NCBI GenBank assembly: GCA_050288085.1
Contig: JBNKDD010000105.1
Location: 1 to 17,603 of the forward strand
Source of the DNA: JBNKDD01 sp050288085
GTDB taxonomy: Bacteria > Chloroflexota > Anaerolineae > Aggregatilineales > UBA3940
Direction: 5' to 3'
DNA: 17,603 bases
The notes below the pieces were generated by a model that worked only from the letters and a program-made list of their open reading frames with translations, was not told where the DNA came from and ran no database searches. Positions 1 through 7,500 of this stretch are shown piece by piece (position 1 is the first letter of the stretch; the number at the start of each line of letters is the position of its first letter). Made by a program: the position numbers and the translations under genes.

Positions 1-422
1 GGCGGTTGAGCCTGCTGCCTATCCTCAGCCGTTTCATACCAATCTTCCCCAAGGCAGGTCGGCTTCCCCTGGATGAAGACCCTTTCCATCAGATCGTTAT
101 TGCCGAGCAGCGCCGCCGGGGTGAAGACCCGGTCGGGCATCCTTGTTATCGTAATTGGTCAACGCGTGGGCTGGTTGAAATGACCCGGATGTTAGCCGTG
201 ATGCGGGCCGGACTCCCGAATATCACCGCCCCGGCCTTGCTGATCCATGCCCGCAATGACAGCGTTGTTCCCTTTTATAATGTCGAGCTTAACTTCGATG
301 CACTCGGCAGTGCGGATAAAGGCTGCCTGATTATCGACGAGAGTGACCACGCCATCACCGAGGATGAGGGGCGCGAGACGGTATTCCAGGCCGCTGCTGA
401 TTTTGTCGCGGCGCATCAATAA
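1..422 (+). CDS. Alpha/beta hydrolase, carboxylesterase (Est30-like), 3' part only
   Basis: The reading frame is open to the left edge, so this is the C-terminal part of a longer protein; the TTG at 6 is probably an internal codon. About 139 residues are visible. Counting that TTG as residue 1, the acid of the catalytic triad sits in HARNDSVVP (Asp85) and the catalytic His in DESDHAIT (His115). This spacing and wording resemble the Est30-type carboxylesterase/monoacylglycerol lipase group, which hydrolyses short to medium acyl esters in the cytoplasm. The serine nucleophile and most of the cap region lie outside the window. It ends with TAA at 420, 87 nt before the next gene. The family call is reliable; the substrate is not known. 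Confidence 0.8.
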   Translation, partial: RLSLLPILSRFIPIFPKAGRLPLDEDPFHQIVIAEQRRRGEDPVGHPCYRNWSTRGLVEMTRMLAVMRAGLPNITAPALLIHARNDSVVPFYNVELNFDALGSADKGCLIIDESDHAITEDEGRETVFQAAADFVAAHQ

Positions 423-498
423 GCCTCATACCGACGCCATCGCTGAAGCTATTCGTAACTCAACTGTAGAGATATAGTTGCTTTAAATAAAATAGATC

Positions 499-503
499 GA
501 GGG
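499..503 (+). promoter_or_regulatory. Ribosome binding site deciding the start at 510
   Basis: GAGGG lies 6 nt before the ATG at 510. A TTG at 507 is only 3 nt from it, too close, so the ATG is the better start for the serine hydrolase. Confidence 0.6.
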
Positions 504-509
504 AAATTG

Positions 510-1751
510 ATGAAAAAGGCATTAATCATTGTCGGTACCATCGTCCTGGTATTGATCGTGTTGGTCGGCGGTTTTATGCTGCTGCGCCCGACCCCGCCCA
601 AACCACCCGAATCGGTGGGCAGCCTGGACGAACTCGACGCCTATCTGAATACCTTAGTTGGATACAACGCCGGATCGCCGTCCGCCGTTTCGTTGGTGGT
701 CGTCAAAGACGGCGAGATCGTCTACGCCGAGGGATTCGGTGTGGTTGACCCGGAGGGCAGCACCCCGGCTGGCCCCGACACCGTTTATAACCAGTGGTCG
801 ATGACCAAGACCTTCACGGCGGTCGCCATCATGCAGTTACAGGAACAGGGCTTACTTGACCTTGACGACCCGGTAACCGATTACGTCCCCTTCTTTGAGG
901 TGGAATACCCATCCGAATCGAGCGAAACGATCACCATCCGCCACCTGCTCAATCACAGCTCCGGGCTGTCCAACAATGTGCCGGAGATCGTCGGCTGGGT
1001 GCATACCGACGGCGACCCGGAATGGAACCAGACCGAACTGCTCCGGGAGAAGTTTCCCGATTATGCCAAGCTACAATCTGAACCCGGCACGGAAGCTTAT
1101 TACACCAACGTGGGTTATATGGTATTGTCAGCGGTTATCGAGGCGGCATCCGGGCAGAGCTACGAATCGTATGTGGTGGAGAACATCCTCCAACCGTTGG
1201 ATATGAACCTGACCGGCTTCAATTATTCCGACGAGATGATCGCCCACGAAGCGACCGGCACCCACCCGCGCATCGACATCATCACCCCGATGCTGCCCTT
1301 CTTACTTGATAACCTGGATTCACTGGTGCGCGAGAAGGCCGACGGGCAGCTCCGGTTTAATCATGTTTATTCCGACCAGAACGGGCCGACCGGCCTGATC
1401 GGGCCGCCAACCGATACCGCCCGCTTCCTGCTGGCTTACCTGAACGGCGGCGAGTTGGATGGGCAGCGCATCCTCTCGGAAGAATCAGTAGCTGCTATGA
1501 CCAACGACTCGCATGTCGCTGCCGGGAAAAGCGCCGAAGATGGTGGGGCCGAGGGAGTCTATCGCGGCCTGGGATGGAAAGTGGTTGAAGATGGCGGATC
1601 GTTCTATATTCAGCACAGCGGCGGCGGGCCGGGATTTGCCACTAACATGCGTCTTTACCCGGATCGCGATTTAGGGATGGTGATCATGGCGAACGGCACC
1701 TATCTCGACCGGGAGGGCATCTTTGATCTGGCTGCCAGCCTGGATTGGTGA
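510..1751 (+). CDS. Membrane-anchored serine hydrolase, beta-lactamase class C family
   Basis: The protein is 413 residues from the ATG. It starts with two lysines and a hydrophobic helix (about residues 4-25), which should anchor it in the membrane or act as an uncleaved export signal, placing the catalytic domain outside the cytoplasm. All three marks of the class C beta-lactamase/DD-peptidase/esterase fold are present: the nucleophile motif SMTK (Ser97, Lys100), the Tyr motif YTN (Tyr198) and the HSG motif (His369, in place of the KTG triad). Such proteins act as D-alanyl-D-alanine peptidases, esterases or amidases; true beta-lactam resistance is less likely and cannot be told from sequence. 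The next gene begins about 20 nt downstream, suggesting co-transcription. A TATAGT at 473-478 could be a -10 element, but no good -35 accompanies it. Confidence 0.88.
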   Translation: MKKALIIVGTIVLVLIVLVGGFMLLRPTPPKPPESVGSLDELDAYLNTLVGYNAGSPSAVSLVVVKDGEIVYAEGFGVVDPEGSTPAGPDTVYNQWSMTKTFTAVAIMQLQEQGLLDLDDPVTDYVPFFEVEYPSESSETITIRHLLNHSSGLSNNVPEIVGWVHTDGDPEWNQTELLREKFPDYAKLQSEPGTEAYYTNVGYMVLSAVIEAASGQSYESYVVENILQPLDMNLTGFNYSDEMIAHEATGTHPRIDIITPMLPFLLDNLDSLVREKADGQLRFNHVYSDQNGPTGLIGPPTDTARFLLAYLNGGELDGQRILSEESVAAMTNDSHVAAGKSAEDGGAEGVYRGLGWKVVEDGGSFYIQHSGGGPGFATNMRLYPDRDLGMVIMANGTYLDREGIFDLAASLDW

Positions 1752-1760
1752 GGAAAACCT

Positions 1761-1766
1761 GGGGGA
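1761..1766 (+). promoter_or_regulatory. Ribosome binding site supporting a TTG start at 1772
   Basis: GGGGGA lies 5 nt before the TTG at 1772. Upstream in-frame starts (TTG 1745, GTG 1748) would overlap the previous gene and add nine residues that do not look like the family N-terminus. Confidence 0.5.
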
Positions 1767-1771
1767 ACAAG

Positions 1772-2635
1772 TTGAAACTAAATCTGATTCAAGTGCCCTA
1801 TCACATGGGGCAGCAGAATGTCGGGCCGGGGAAAGCTCCCGGACGGTACATTGACGGCGGCTTGATTGAGCACCTTCTCGATAAAGGCGCTGATCCCTGG
1901 GCCGGCATTGTCGAGCGCGGGGGATTCTACACGGGCGAACTCGACGCGATTATGGCGGTCAACATGGCGCTGGCACAGCAGGTCTCCGAAGCACTGGAAG
2001 CAGAACGATTCCCGCTGGTGATCGCCGGGAATTGCAATTCCGCCCTCGGTACGCTGACCGGGATCGGCGATCTGAGCCGGATCGGGATCGTGTGGTTCGA
2101 TGCACACGGCGATTTCAATACGCCCGAAATCTCGATGAGCGGCTGGTTTGAAGGGATGCCGCTGGCAACCGCAGCCGGTCGCGGTCACACGGACCTGTGG
2201 CGACAGATGGGTAATCAGGAGCACGTCCCCGAATCGCAGATTGTGTTGGTCGGCCCACGTGATCTTGATCCGCCGGAGGCCGAACTGCTGGCACAGTCCG
2301 ATGTCACCGTGCTCAAGGCGGAAGACCTCAAGCAGAAGGGATTGGCCGAGGTTCTGATCCCGGCCCTTGACCGGCTGCGCGAATCGGTCGATGCGATCTA
2401 CCTGCATCTCGACATGGATAGCGTTGATCCAGAAGATGCACCGGGTACGGATTACCGCACGCCGGACGGCCTATCGCGGGTTGAGGTTATCGAGGCGATC
2501 CGCCTGGTTGGTGAGCGGTTCACGATCCGGGCGGCGGCGCTGACTGCGTTCAACCCGGATCGCGATCAGGACGATCGCACCCTGCAAACCGGGTTGGCGC
2601 TGGTCGATGCGGTGGTTGATGCGATGAATTCGTAA
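1772..2635 (+). CDS. Arginase-fold (ureohydrolase family) protein with altered active site
   Basis: The protein is 287 residues, normal length for the arginase/agmatinase/formiminoglutamase family, which hydrolyses guanidino or formimino compounds using two Mn(II) ions. The TTG start is chosen because LNLIQVPYHMG is a typical family opening and a G-rich ribosome site precedes it. Two metal motifs are intact: DAHGD (Asp110, His112, Asp114) and DMDSVDP (Asp214, Asp216). NTP and SxSG, which contact substrate in arginases, are also present at about 116-124. Two changes stand out. The first motif is GNCNS (86-90) instead of GGDHS, so the first Mn ligand His is Asn. The C-terminal segment reads TAFNP where arginases carry a Glu that clamps the guanidinium. 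A substrate other than arginine is therefore plausible. It is likely translated from the same mRNA as the serine hydrolase upstream. Confidence 0.85.
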   Translation: MKLNLIQVPYHMGQQNVGPGKAPGRYIDGGLIEHLLDKGADPWAGIVERGGFYTGELDAIMAVNMALAQQVSEALEAERFPLVIAGNCNSALGTLTGIGDLSRIGIVWFDAHGDFNTPEISMSGWFEGMPLATAAGRGHTDLWRQMGNQEHVPESQIVLVGPRDLDPPEAELLAQSDVTVLKAEDLKQKGLAEVLIPALDRLRESVDAIYLHLDMDSVDPEDAPGTDYRTPDGLSRVEVIEAIRLVGERFTIRAAALTAFNPDRDQDDRTLQTGLALVDAVVDAMNS

Positions 2636-2648
2636 CCGGCAGCCCGTA

Positions 2649-2654
2649 TATAAT
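2649..2654 (+). promoter_or_regulatory. Possible -10 element (TATAAT)
   Basis: A perfect TATAAT lies just after the arginase-like gene and would start a transcript near 2661, leading to the flavodoxin-like gene through the hairpin-rich leader. No convincing -35 hexamer is found 16-18 nt upstream, so this is a weak candidate. Confidence 0.28.
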
Positions 2655-2658
2655 CTTA

Positions 2659-2752
2659 GGGGGGCGATTTACCCCCCAATCTTCGCTATCGCTCAGATTT
2701 GCCCCCCTTGCAAGGGGGGCAGACGCCAGGGAGTGGCGTCGGGGGGTGAAAT
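2659..2752 (+). repeat. REP/MITE-like block of G/C-run palindromes
   Basis: Three hairpins are packed between two genes: six G at 2659-2664 against six C at 2672-2677; a perfect 20-bp palindrome at 2701-2720 centred on CTTGCAAG; and GACGCCA (2722-2728) against TGGCGTC (2734-2740). GATTTACCCCCC (2666-2677) recurs directly as GATTTGCCCCCC (2696-2707). It also recurs as an imperfect inverted copy, GGGGGGTGAAAT (2741-2752), so the unit looks like an 87-bp element with terminal inverted repeats. This is typical of dispersed palindromic repeats moved in trans. It could also end transcription of the arginase-like gene or fold in the leader of the next one. Only one copy is present here. Confidence 0.6.
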
Positions 2753-2766
2753 GTGTGGCTCTTAAT

Positions 2767-2773
2767 AAGGAGG
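2767..2773 (+). promoter_or_regulatory. Strong ribosome binding site deciding the start at 2779
   Basis: AAGGAGG, a near-perfect Shine-Dalgarno, lies 5 nt before the ATG at 2779. It rules out the in-frame GTG at 2746, which sits in the inverted-repeat end of the upstream element. Confidence 0.85.
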
Positions 2774-2778
2774 ATGAG

Positions 2779-3297
2779 ATGGATGGGAAAATCCTGGTAG
2801 CTTATGCCACCCGGCTTGGCGCAACAGCAGGGATTGCGGAGAAGATCGGTGAGGTACTCAATCAGGCCGGTGTGCAGGCGGATGTGCTGCCGGTCAAGGA
2901 GGTTCGCGACCTGACCCCCTATCAGGCCGCTGTCGTTGGTAGTGCGGTTTATACTTTCAAGTGGCGCAAGGAAGCGATTAGATTCCTGAAAGCCAACGAG
3001 AAGTGGCTGGCCGAGCATATGGTCTGGTTATTCTCCAGCGGGCCGACCGCCGAGGGGGACCCGCTCGAATTGACGAAAGGCTGGCGCTTCCCGGAGGATC
3101 AGCAGCCCCTCGCCGACCGCATCCAGCCCCGTGATATTGCCGTCTTCGGGGGCGTGATGGAGATCGAAAAGCTGGGTGCAATCGAGCGGTGGATGCTGAG
3201 TAAGTTTGATGCACCGGATGGCGACTTCCGCGACTGGGACGCGATCACGGCCTGGGCGGGGGGAATCGCCGATGTGCTGAAGGAAACAGTTGCTTGA
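2779..3297 (+). CDS. Flavodoxin-domain protein, HemG-like
   Basis: The protein is 172 residues. The first strand and phosphate-binding loop of a flavodoxin are clear (KILVAYATRLGAT, residues 4-16), followed by the second strand and the V(V)GSAVY segment near 52-58 that lines the isoalloxazine pocket. Length and layout match flavodoxin-like proteins related to HemG, the menaquinone-dependent protoporphyrinogen oxidase, and the many uncharacterised relatives labelled flavodoxin-domain protein. It should bind FMN and act in the cytoplasm or at the inner face of the membrane. No other heme gene is in the window, so a protoporphyrinogen oxidase role is not supported by context. The stop overlaps the ribosome site of the membrane protein that follows 10 nt later, which implies co-transcription. 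Confidence 0.82.
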   Translation: MDGKILVAYATRLGATAGIAEKIGEVLNQAGVQADVLPVKEVRDLTPYQAAVVGSAVYTFKWRKEAIRFLKANEKWLAEHMVWLFSSGPTAEGDPLELTKGWRFPEDQQPLADRIQPRDIAVFGGVMEIEKLGAIERWMLSKFDAPDGDFRDWDAITAWAGGIADVLKETVA

Positions 3298-3307
3298 GGT
3301 TTAAAAC

Positions 3308-3916
3308 ATGAGACACGCAGCTAGACATGTCGCCCTGGTATTCGGTATTTTTGCCGGAGGGGCCAGTATCGAACACGGGGTGTTTGAAGTTCTACAGGGA
3401 AACATCAGGCCGGATAGCGTCATGATTGTCTCAATGGGGCCGCCCTGCCAGCCTGAACAGGTGTGGAACGCCTGTGAACCGGCCATGACGATCCTCCCTA
3501 ACTTTTTGATTACCGGCCTGCTGGCGATTTTGATCGGTGTCCTCACCCTGATCTGGGTGGCGGGATTCGTCCATAAGAAGCACGGCGGCCTGGTTCTGAT
3601 CGGGCTGTCGATCCTGATGCTGCTTTTTGGCGGGGGGATCTTCCCGCCGCTGATCGGGTTGATCGGCGGGGTGGTCGGAACCCGGATCAATGTACCGGTT
3701 AAGGATCGACCGTTAAAAGGATTTGGTCGTTTTCTGGCGGGGTTGTGGCCCTGGCCGCTGGTTATCTTCGGAGTTTGGCTGATCGGGCAGTGGGTGGTCG
3801 GCTATTTCTTTGGCGACTTCATGATGAAATCCGCCTATGCCAACATCATTTTGATTCTGGGGCTGCTGGTGCTGTCTGTCATCACGGCCCCGCTGGTTGA
3901 CCGCCGTGATCATTAA
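3308..3916 (+). CDS. Unrecognised multi-pass membrane protein
   Basis: The protein is 202 residues and matches no family I recognise. GAGG at 3296-3299, overlapping the previous stop, sits 8 nt before the ATG. It has about four to five hydrophobic segments: a short one near residues 8-20, then about 57-82, 91-118, 133-160 and 175-195. A conserved-looking extracytoplasmic or loop stretch between the first two (about 21-55) contains two cysteines (PPCQPEQVWNACEP), which could form a disulfide. Gly- and Pro-rich turns (GGGIFPPLIGLIGG) separate the helices. It ends in a charged tail. Coupling to the flavodoxin-like gene suggests a shared role, perhaps redox at the membrane, but this is only inference. 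Confidence 0.72.
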   Translation: MRHAARHVALVFGIFAGGASIEHGVFEVLQGNIRPDSVMIVSMGPPCQPEQVWNACEPAMTILPNFLITGLLAILIGVLTLIWVAGFVHKKHGGLVLIGLSILMLLFGGGIFPPLIGLIGGVVGTRINVPVKDRPLKGFGRFLAGLWPWPLVIFGVWLIGQWVVGYFFGDFMMKSAYANIILILGLLVLSVITAPLVDRRDH

Positions 3917-3923
3917 AGCCGTT

Positions 3924-3949
3924 GAGGTCTGGTAGCGCCGCCAGACCTC
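3924..3949. terminator. Hairpin between convergent genes
   Basis: A perfect 9-bp stem (GAGGTCTGG, 3924-3932, against CCAGACCTC, 3941-3949) with an 8-nt loop lies 7 nt past the stop of the + strand membrane protein and downstream of the - strand receiver gene. No T-run follows on either strand, so it is a likely but not classical bidirectional terminator. Confidence 0.5.
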
Positions 3950-4017
3950 GGTTGCAAGGCGTTATATATGGTGGGGTAGAGGGAAGTGGATTCCAACCCC
4001 TTACCCTTACCTCAACT

Positions 4018-4446
4018 TCAAGAGGGCTTCCCTTGATCCTTCTCTTTCGGGGGCTCCTTGCGCGACTTTTCGATATCGGCCAATATCTTGCGCACCTGTA
4101 CGACCAGTTCGTCCGGTGCAAAGGGCTTCAAGATGTAGGCAATCGCGCCGACATCCATCCCGGTATGGACTTCGGCTTCCTGTCCTTTTGCCGAGAGGAA
4201 CACTACCGGAATCTCGGAGGTATCTTTGTTGTCTTTCAGGGCCTTACAGGCTTCGTAGCCGGTCATCTTAGGCATCCGCACATCCAGCAAGATCAGGTCA
4301 GGTTTGACTTCTGGTGCCTTTTCGACCGCCTCTGCGCCGTTGGTGGTCGTGATCACTTCAAAGCCTCCGAACTGTCCCAGCGTAAACGCTAACAATTCTC
4401 GGATGTCGGGTTCGTCCTCGGCAACGAGTATTTTTATGGTTGTCAT
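4018..4446 (-). CDS. Single-domain response regulator (CheY-like receiver)
   Basis: The protein is 142 residues: one receiver domain (about 4-125) and a short charged Lys/Glu/Pro tail, with no output domain. The acid pocket is Glu10-Asp11, the phosphoacceptor is Asp55 (LILLDVRMP), and the switch residues are Ser85 (FLSAKG) and Lys107 (LKPF), so phosphorylation should work. Such stand-alone receivers act by protein contact or as phosphate relays and sinks, in the manner of CheY, Spo0F or PilH. It follows the giant histidine kinase, which has no receiver of its own, and is its likely partner. A strong terminator lies in the 107-nt gap between them, so it may have its own promoter (4468-4495). 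AGGAAAG a few nt before the ATG serves as ribosome site. Confidence 0.93.
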   Translation of the reverse strand: MTTIKILVAEDEPDIRELLAFTLGQFGGFEVITTTNGAEAVEKAPEVKPDLILLDVRMPKMTGYEACKALKDNKDTSEIPVVFLSAKGQEAEVHTGMDVGAIAYILKPFAPDELVVQVRKILADIEKSRKEPPKEKDQGKPS

Positions 4447-4467
4447 ATTCTTTCCTATTCCGGGTAA

Positions 4468-4495
4468 ATTATTCCAATAAAAAAACTTGAGTCAG
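4468..4495 (-). promoter_or_regulatory. Possible promoter for the single-domain receiver
   Basis: On the - strand, CTGACT (4495-4490, 4 of 6 matches to the -35 consensus) is followed after 16 nt by AATAAT (4473-4468, 5 of 6 matches to the -10 consensus). Transcription would begin about 15 nt before the start codon. It overlaps the terminator of the upstream kinase, so it is only a candidate. Confidence 0.3.
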
Positions 4496-4527
4496 AGTGG
4501 CGCAACCGGTAGGGTTGCACCACTGAC
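4479..4527 (-). terminator. Intrinsic terminator after the histidine kinase
   Basis: The inner stem GGTTGC/GCAACC (4513-4518 with 4502-4507) has a 5-nt loop. It extends through one mismatch into CCACT/AGTGG (4520-4524 with 4496-4500) and a further GAC/GTC across a bulge. On the - strand the hairpin is followed after 5 nt by seven consecutive T (4485-4479). It lies about 27 nt past the kinase stop and before the receiver gene at 4446. Confidence 0.82.
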
Positions 4528-4553
4528 ATTCTTTTCTTGAAAAGTTATCGGGT

Positions 4554-7500
4554 TCAGGCCGCCGAATTTTGCTGCTCCGCGTCTTTCTGATCGTCGGTGA
4601 CCTGATAGGGCAGCCACACACTGAAGGTCGTGCCCTCTCCTTCTTTGCTTTCAAACCAGACGCGTCCATTATGCATCTTAACCAGGTGCTGCACAATTGA
4701 CAGGCCCAGGCCGGTTCCCGCCGTTTTCATCACCAGCGGGTCTTCACCTCGGAAGAACCGTTCAAAGATGCGCTGTTGGGCATCTTCAGGGATGCCGATC
4801 CCCGTATCGCTGACGTTGATCTGGATGCCGCTGTCTTCGGGCGTGACCTCCACCCGGATCGACCCGCCATCCGGGGTATATTGATACCCGTTGCTGACCA
4901 GGTTGATCAAGATCTGGGTGACACGGTCATAATCCGCTTCGATGGCGGGCAGGTCATCCGGTATCACGGTTTGCATCTCAAGGTTGCGCCCGTCATTTTC
5001 GCGGCGGCCTTCCATCGAGATCATCACATCGCTGATCACCTCGCCCAGGTTGACCGGTCGCAGTTCAAGATCGACGCCGCCCTGCTCGATGCGGGAGATG
5101 TCAAGCAGGTCGTTCACCAGGGCACTGAGCCGGTCGGCGTTGGCCTTGACCACTTCAAGGAAGCGGCGCTGCTCTTCGGTGATATCGCCCGCCGCGCCCA
5201 GCAGCAGCAGGTCGGCATAACCCTTGATGCTGGTCATCGGGGTACGCAGCTCATGCGACACGGTCGCGACGAACTCGCTCTTGACCCGGTCGGCGATCAC
5301 CTCACGGGTAATATTTCGGAAGACCGATACCAGGCCCAGGTACTCGTCACCGTGCATAACCGGGGAGACGTGTACGGACACGACCTTGTTCCCCAGTTCA
5401 AGCTGGTCGGCGACAAAGTCCTCCTGGTAGCCCATCGGATTTTTACTCCACTCCCGCAGGATTTCCGACCAGCGTTCGGCCCCTGCACCGTACAATCCGG
5501 CTAAGTCGGCGCTTGACCGGCCTAATACCTCGTCACGTCGCAGTTCAAGGATACGCTCGGCAGCGGCGTTAAACAGGATGATCGATCCGGATTGGTCGGA
5601 CACCATCACGCCGTCCGCCACACTTTCGAGGATGGCTTGGCTCTTAGCCGCTTCCGTCTGCTGGCTGCGGAGCATCGCGCCGAGCCGTTCAGCCTGATCC
5701 GCGATCATCCGGTACAGTTCGGCGTTGTTAATACTGACCGCTACCTGGGTCGCTGCTGCTTCGACCAGTTGCAGGTGACCGTCGTTGAAGGCCGCTTCGG
5801 TGTCGCTGATGAAGAAGATACAACCCAGCACCTCTTCGTTGGCTTCGAGCGGAGCACCGAGCAGCGAACGGCGGGTTTCCGTGCCGGGGATGTTTGCCCA
5901 GCGCGGGTCAACCTGCACATTATCCACCTTGAGTGATTGGCGATTATCCATCACCCACCCGGCCATACCTTCATGCCGCGAGATCGGGATCTGGCGGCCA
6001 CCGGGCGGGAGGGTTTCACCATCGGCCAGCAGGGCCCGGTAGATCAACTGGTCGGAATGTGGATCGGCCAGGAAGAGCTGGCCGCGTTCGGCTCCAACTG
6101 CCTCGCCGACCAGTTCGAGCGCCCGGTTGAGCACCCGGTCAAGGTCGAGGCTGGCGGCCAATTCAACGGCGATCCGGTAGAGCGTGTCGATCCGGTCGCG
6201 TTCCTCTCGCAGTTCGCGGGTACGCTCCTCGACGCGGGCTTCTAATTCGGTCGATAGCTCGACCATCTGCGCGTACAGGCTGGCGTTGGTCATCGCGGTG
6301 GCGACCTGCATGGCGAAGATCAACAGCAGCTTGAGGTCGTTCTCGGTCAGCGGGCGATCCTCAGATGAGCGGACGTTCAGCACACCGAGCACCTCTTCCT
6401 CTGACACAATCGGGACGGCGATCAGGCTGCGTACCCATTCCATGCTGTAGACCAGCCGGTAATCGGCATCGCGGGAAGCATCCGGTACAAATTGCGCCTG
6501 CTTGGTGCGCACCGTCCGCCCGATGATCCCATCCTGGAAGGTCAGGCTCTGGAGTTCTTTGGGGTCTTCGTCGCCGTGACCATGATACGCCTGGAGCCGG
6601 ATCAGGTTCTCCCCTTCAACGGTGAACAGGCCCACCCAGGGGAAACGGAAGGCGCTGGATAGTTCGTGTACCACGCGGTCGAAAATCTCCTGGAGATTCA
6701 GCGCGGAGTTCACCACGCGGGAGACTTCCTGAAGGGTGGTTAATTCGGAGAGGCGCTGTTCCAATTCGCTGTACAGGCGGGTATTCTCAATCGATACGGC
6801 AGCCTGGGCAGCCAATGGGCCGAGCACCCGCAGGTCGGCATCATCGAAGGCGTTTTCGTTTTCGTAGTCTTCGATTGCCAGCACCCCGGTCACCTGCTCA
6901 CCGCTGACCAGCGGCACTCCGGCGAAGGACTTCAAGCCCGGTTCGATGTGGTCAACGCCCAATTCTTTCAGCCGGGCCTTAATATCCCGGTTGATCAGGA
7001 TCGGCTCGCGGGCTCCGATCAGGTAGCTGTACAGGTCAGCCCCATAGCCGATTGGGTCAATCGATATCCGTTTATTATCGCGGATCGCCAGCGGGAAGGT
7101 TAACTGCCCGGTGAAGGGATCGCGCCGGGCGATGGTCAGTGAGCGGGTGTTGAGCACCTTGCCCATCTGGGATTGAAGCGTCTGGAGCAGGTCTTCGGTG
7201 GTGACGGTCTGGGCCAGCGACCGGGTGATGGCGTTGATGGTCGATAGCTCGCCCACGCGTTTCTGGGTTTCGTCGTGGAGGCGGGCATTTTCCATCGCGG
7301 TTGAGATCGCCGCACCCAGTGAAGTTGCCAGCCGGATGTCACGCTGCCGGAAAGTCCGGTCACCGGATTGATCCCACAGTTCCACCAGCCCGATGGTTTC
7401 ATCACGGGCGACCAGCGGAACCATCAGCACCGTCTGTACGTTCTTGGCTTGCAGCCAGGCTTTCTCTAAGGTAGACAGGCCGGGGTTATCGGCCTTGATG

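Noticed and set aside
473..493. Promoter upstream of the serine hydrolase (TATAGT 473-478 or TAAAAT 488-493)
   Set aside because: Neither has a fitting -35, and the second would start transcription inside the ribosome site.
507..509. TTG start for the serine hydrolase
   Set aside because: Only 3 nt from the ribosome site and directly followed by an ATG at a better distance.
1778..2407. A 209-residue - strand open frame opposite the arginase-like gene
   Set aside because: Its product has no recognisable motif and the + strand frame has the metal-binding motifs DAHGD and DMDSVDP.
3922..4392. A 156-residue + strand open frame overlapping the single-domain receiver
   Set aside because: It is antisense to a receiver domain with all key residues and is unlike any family.
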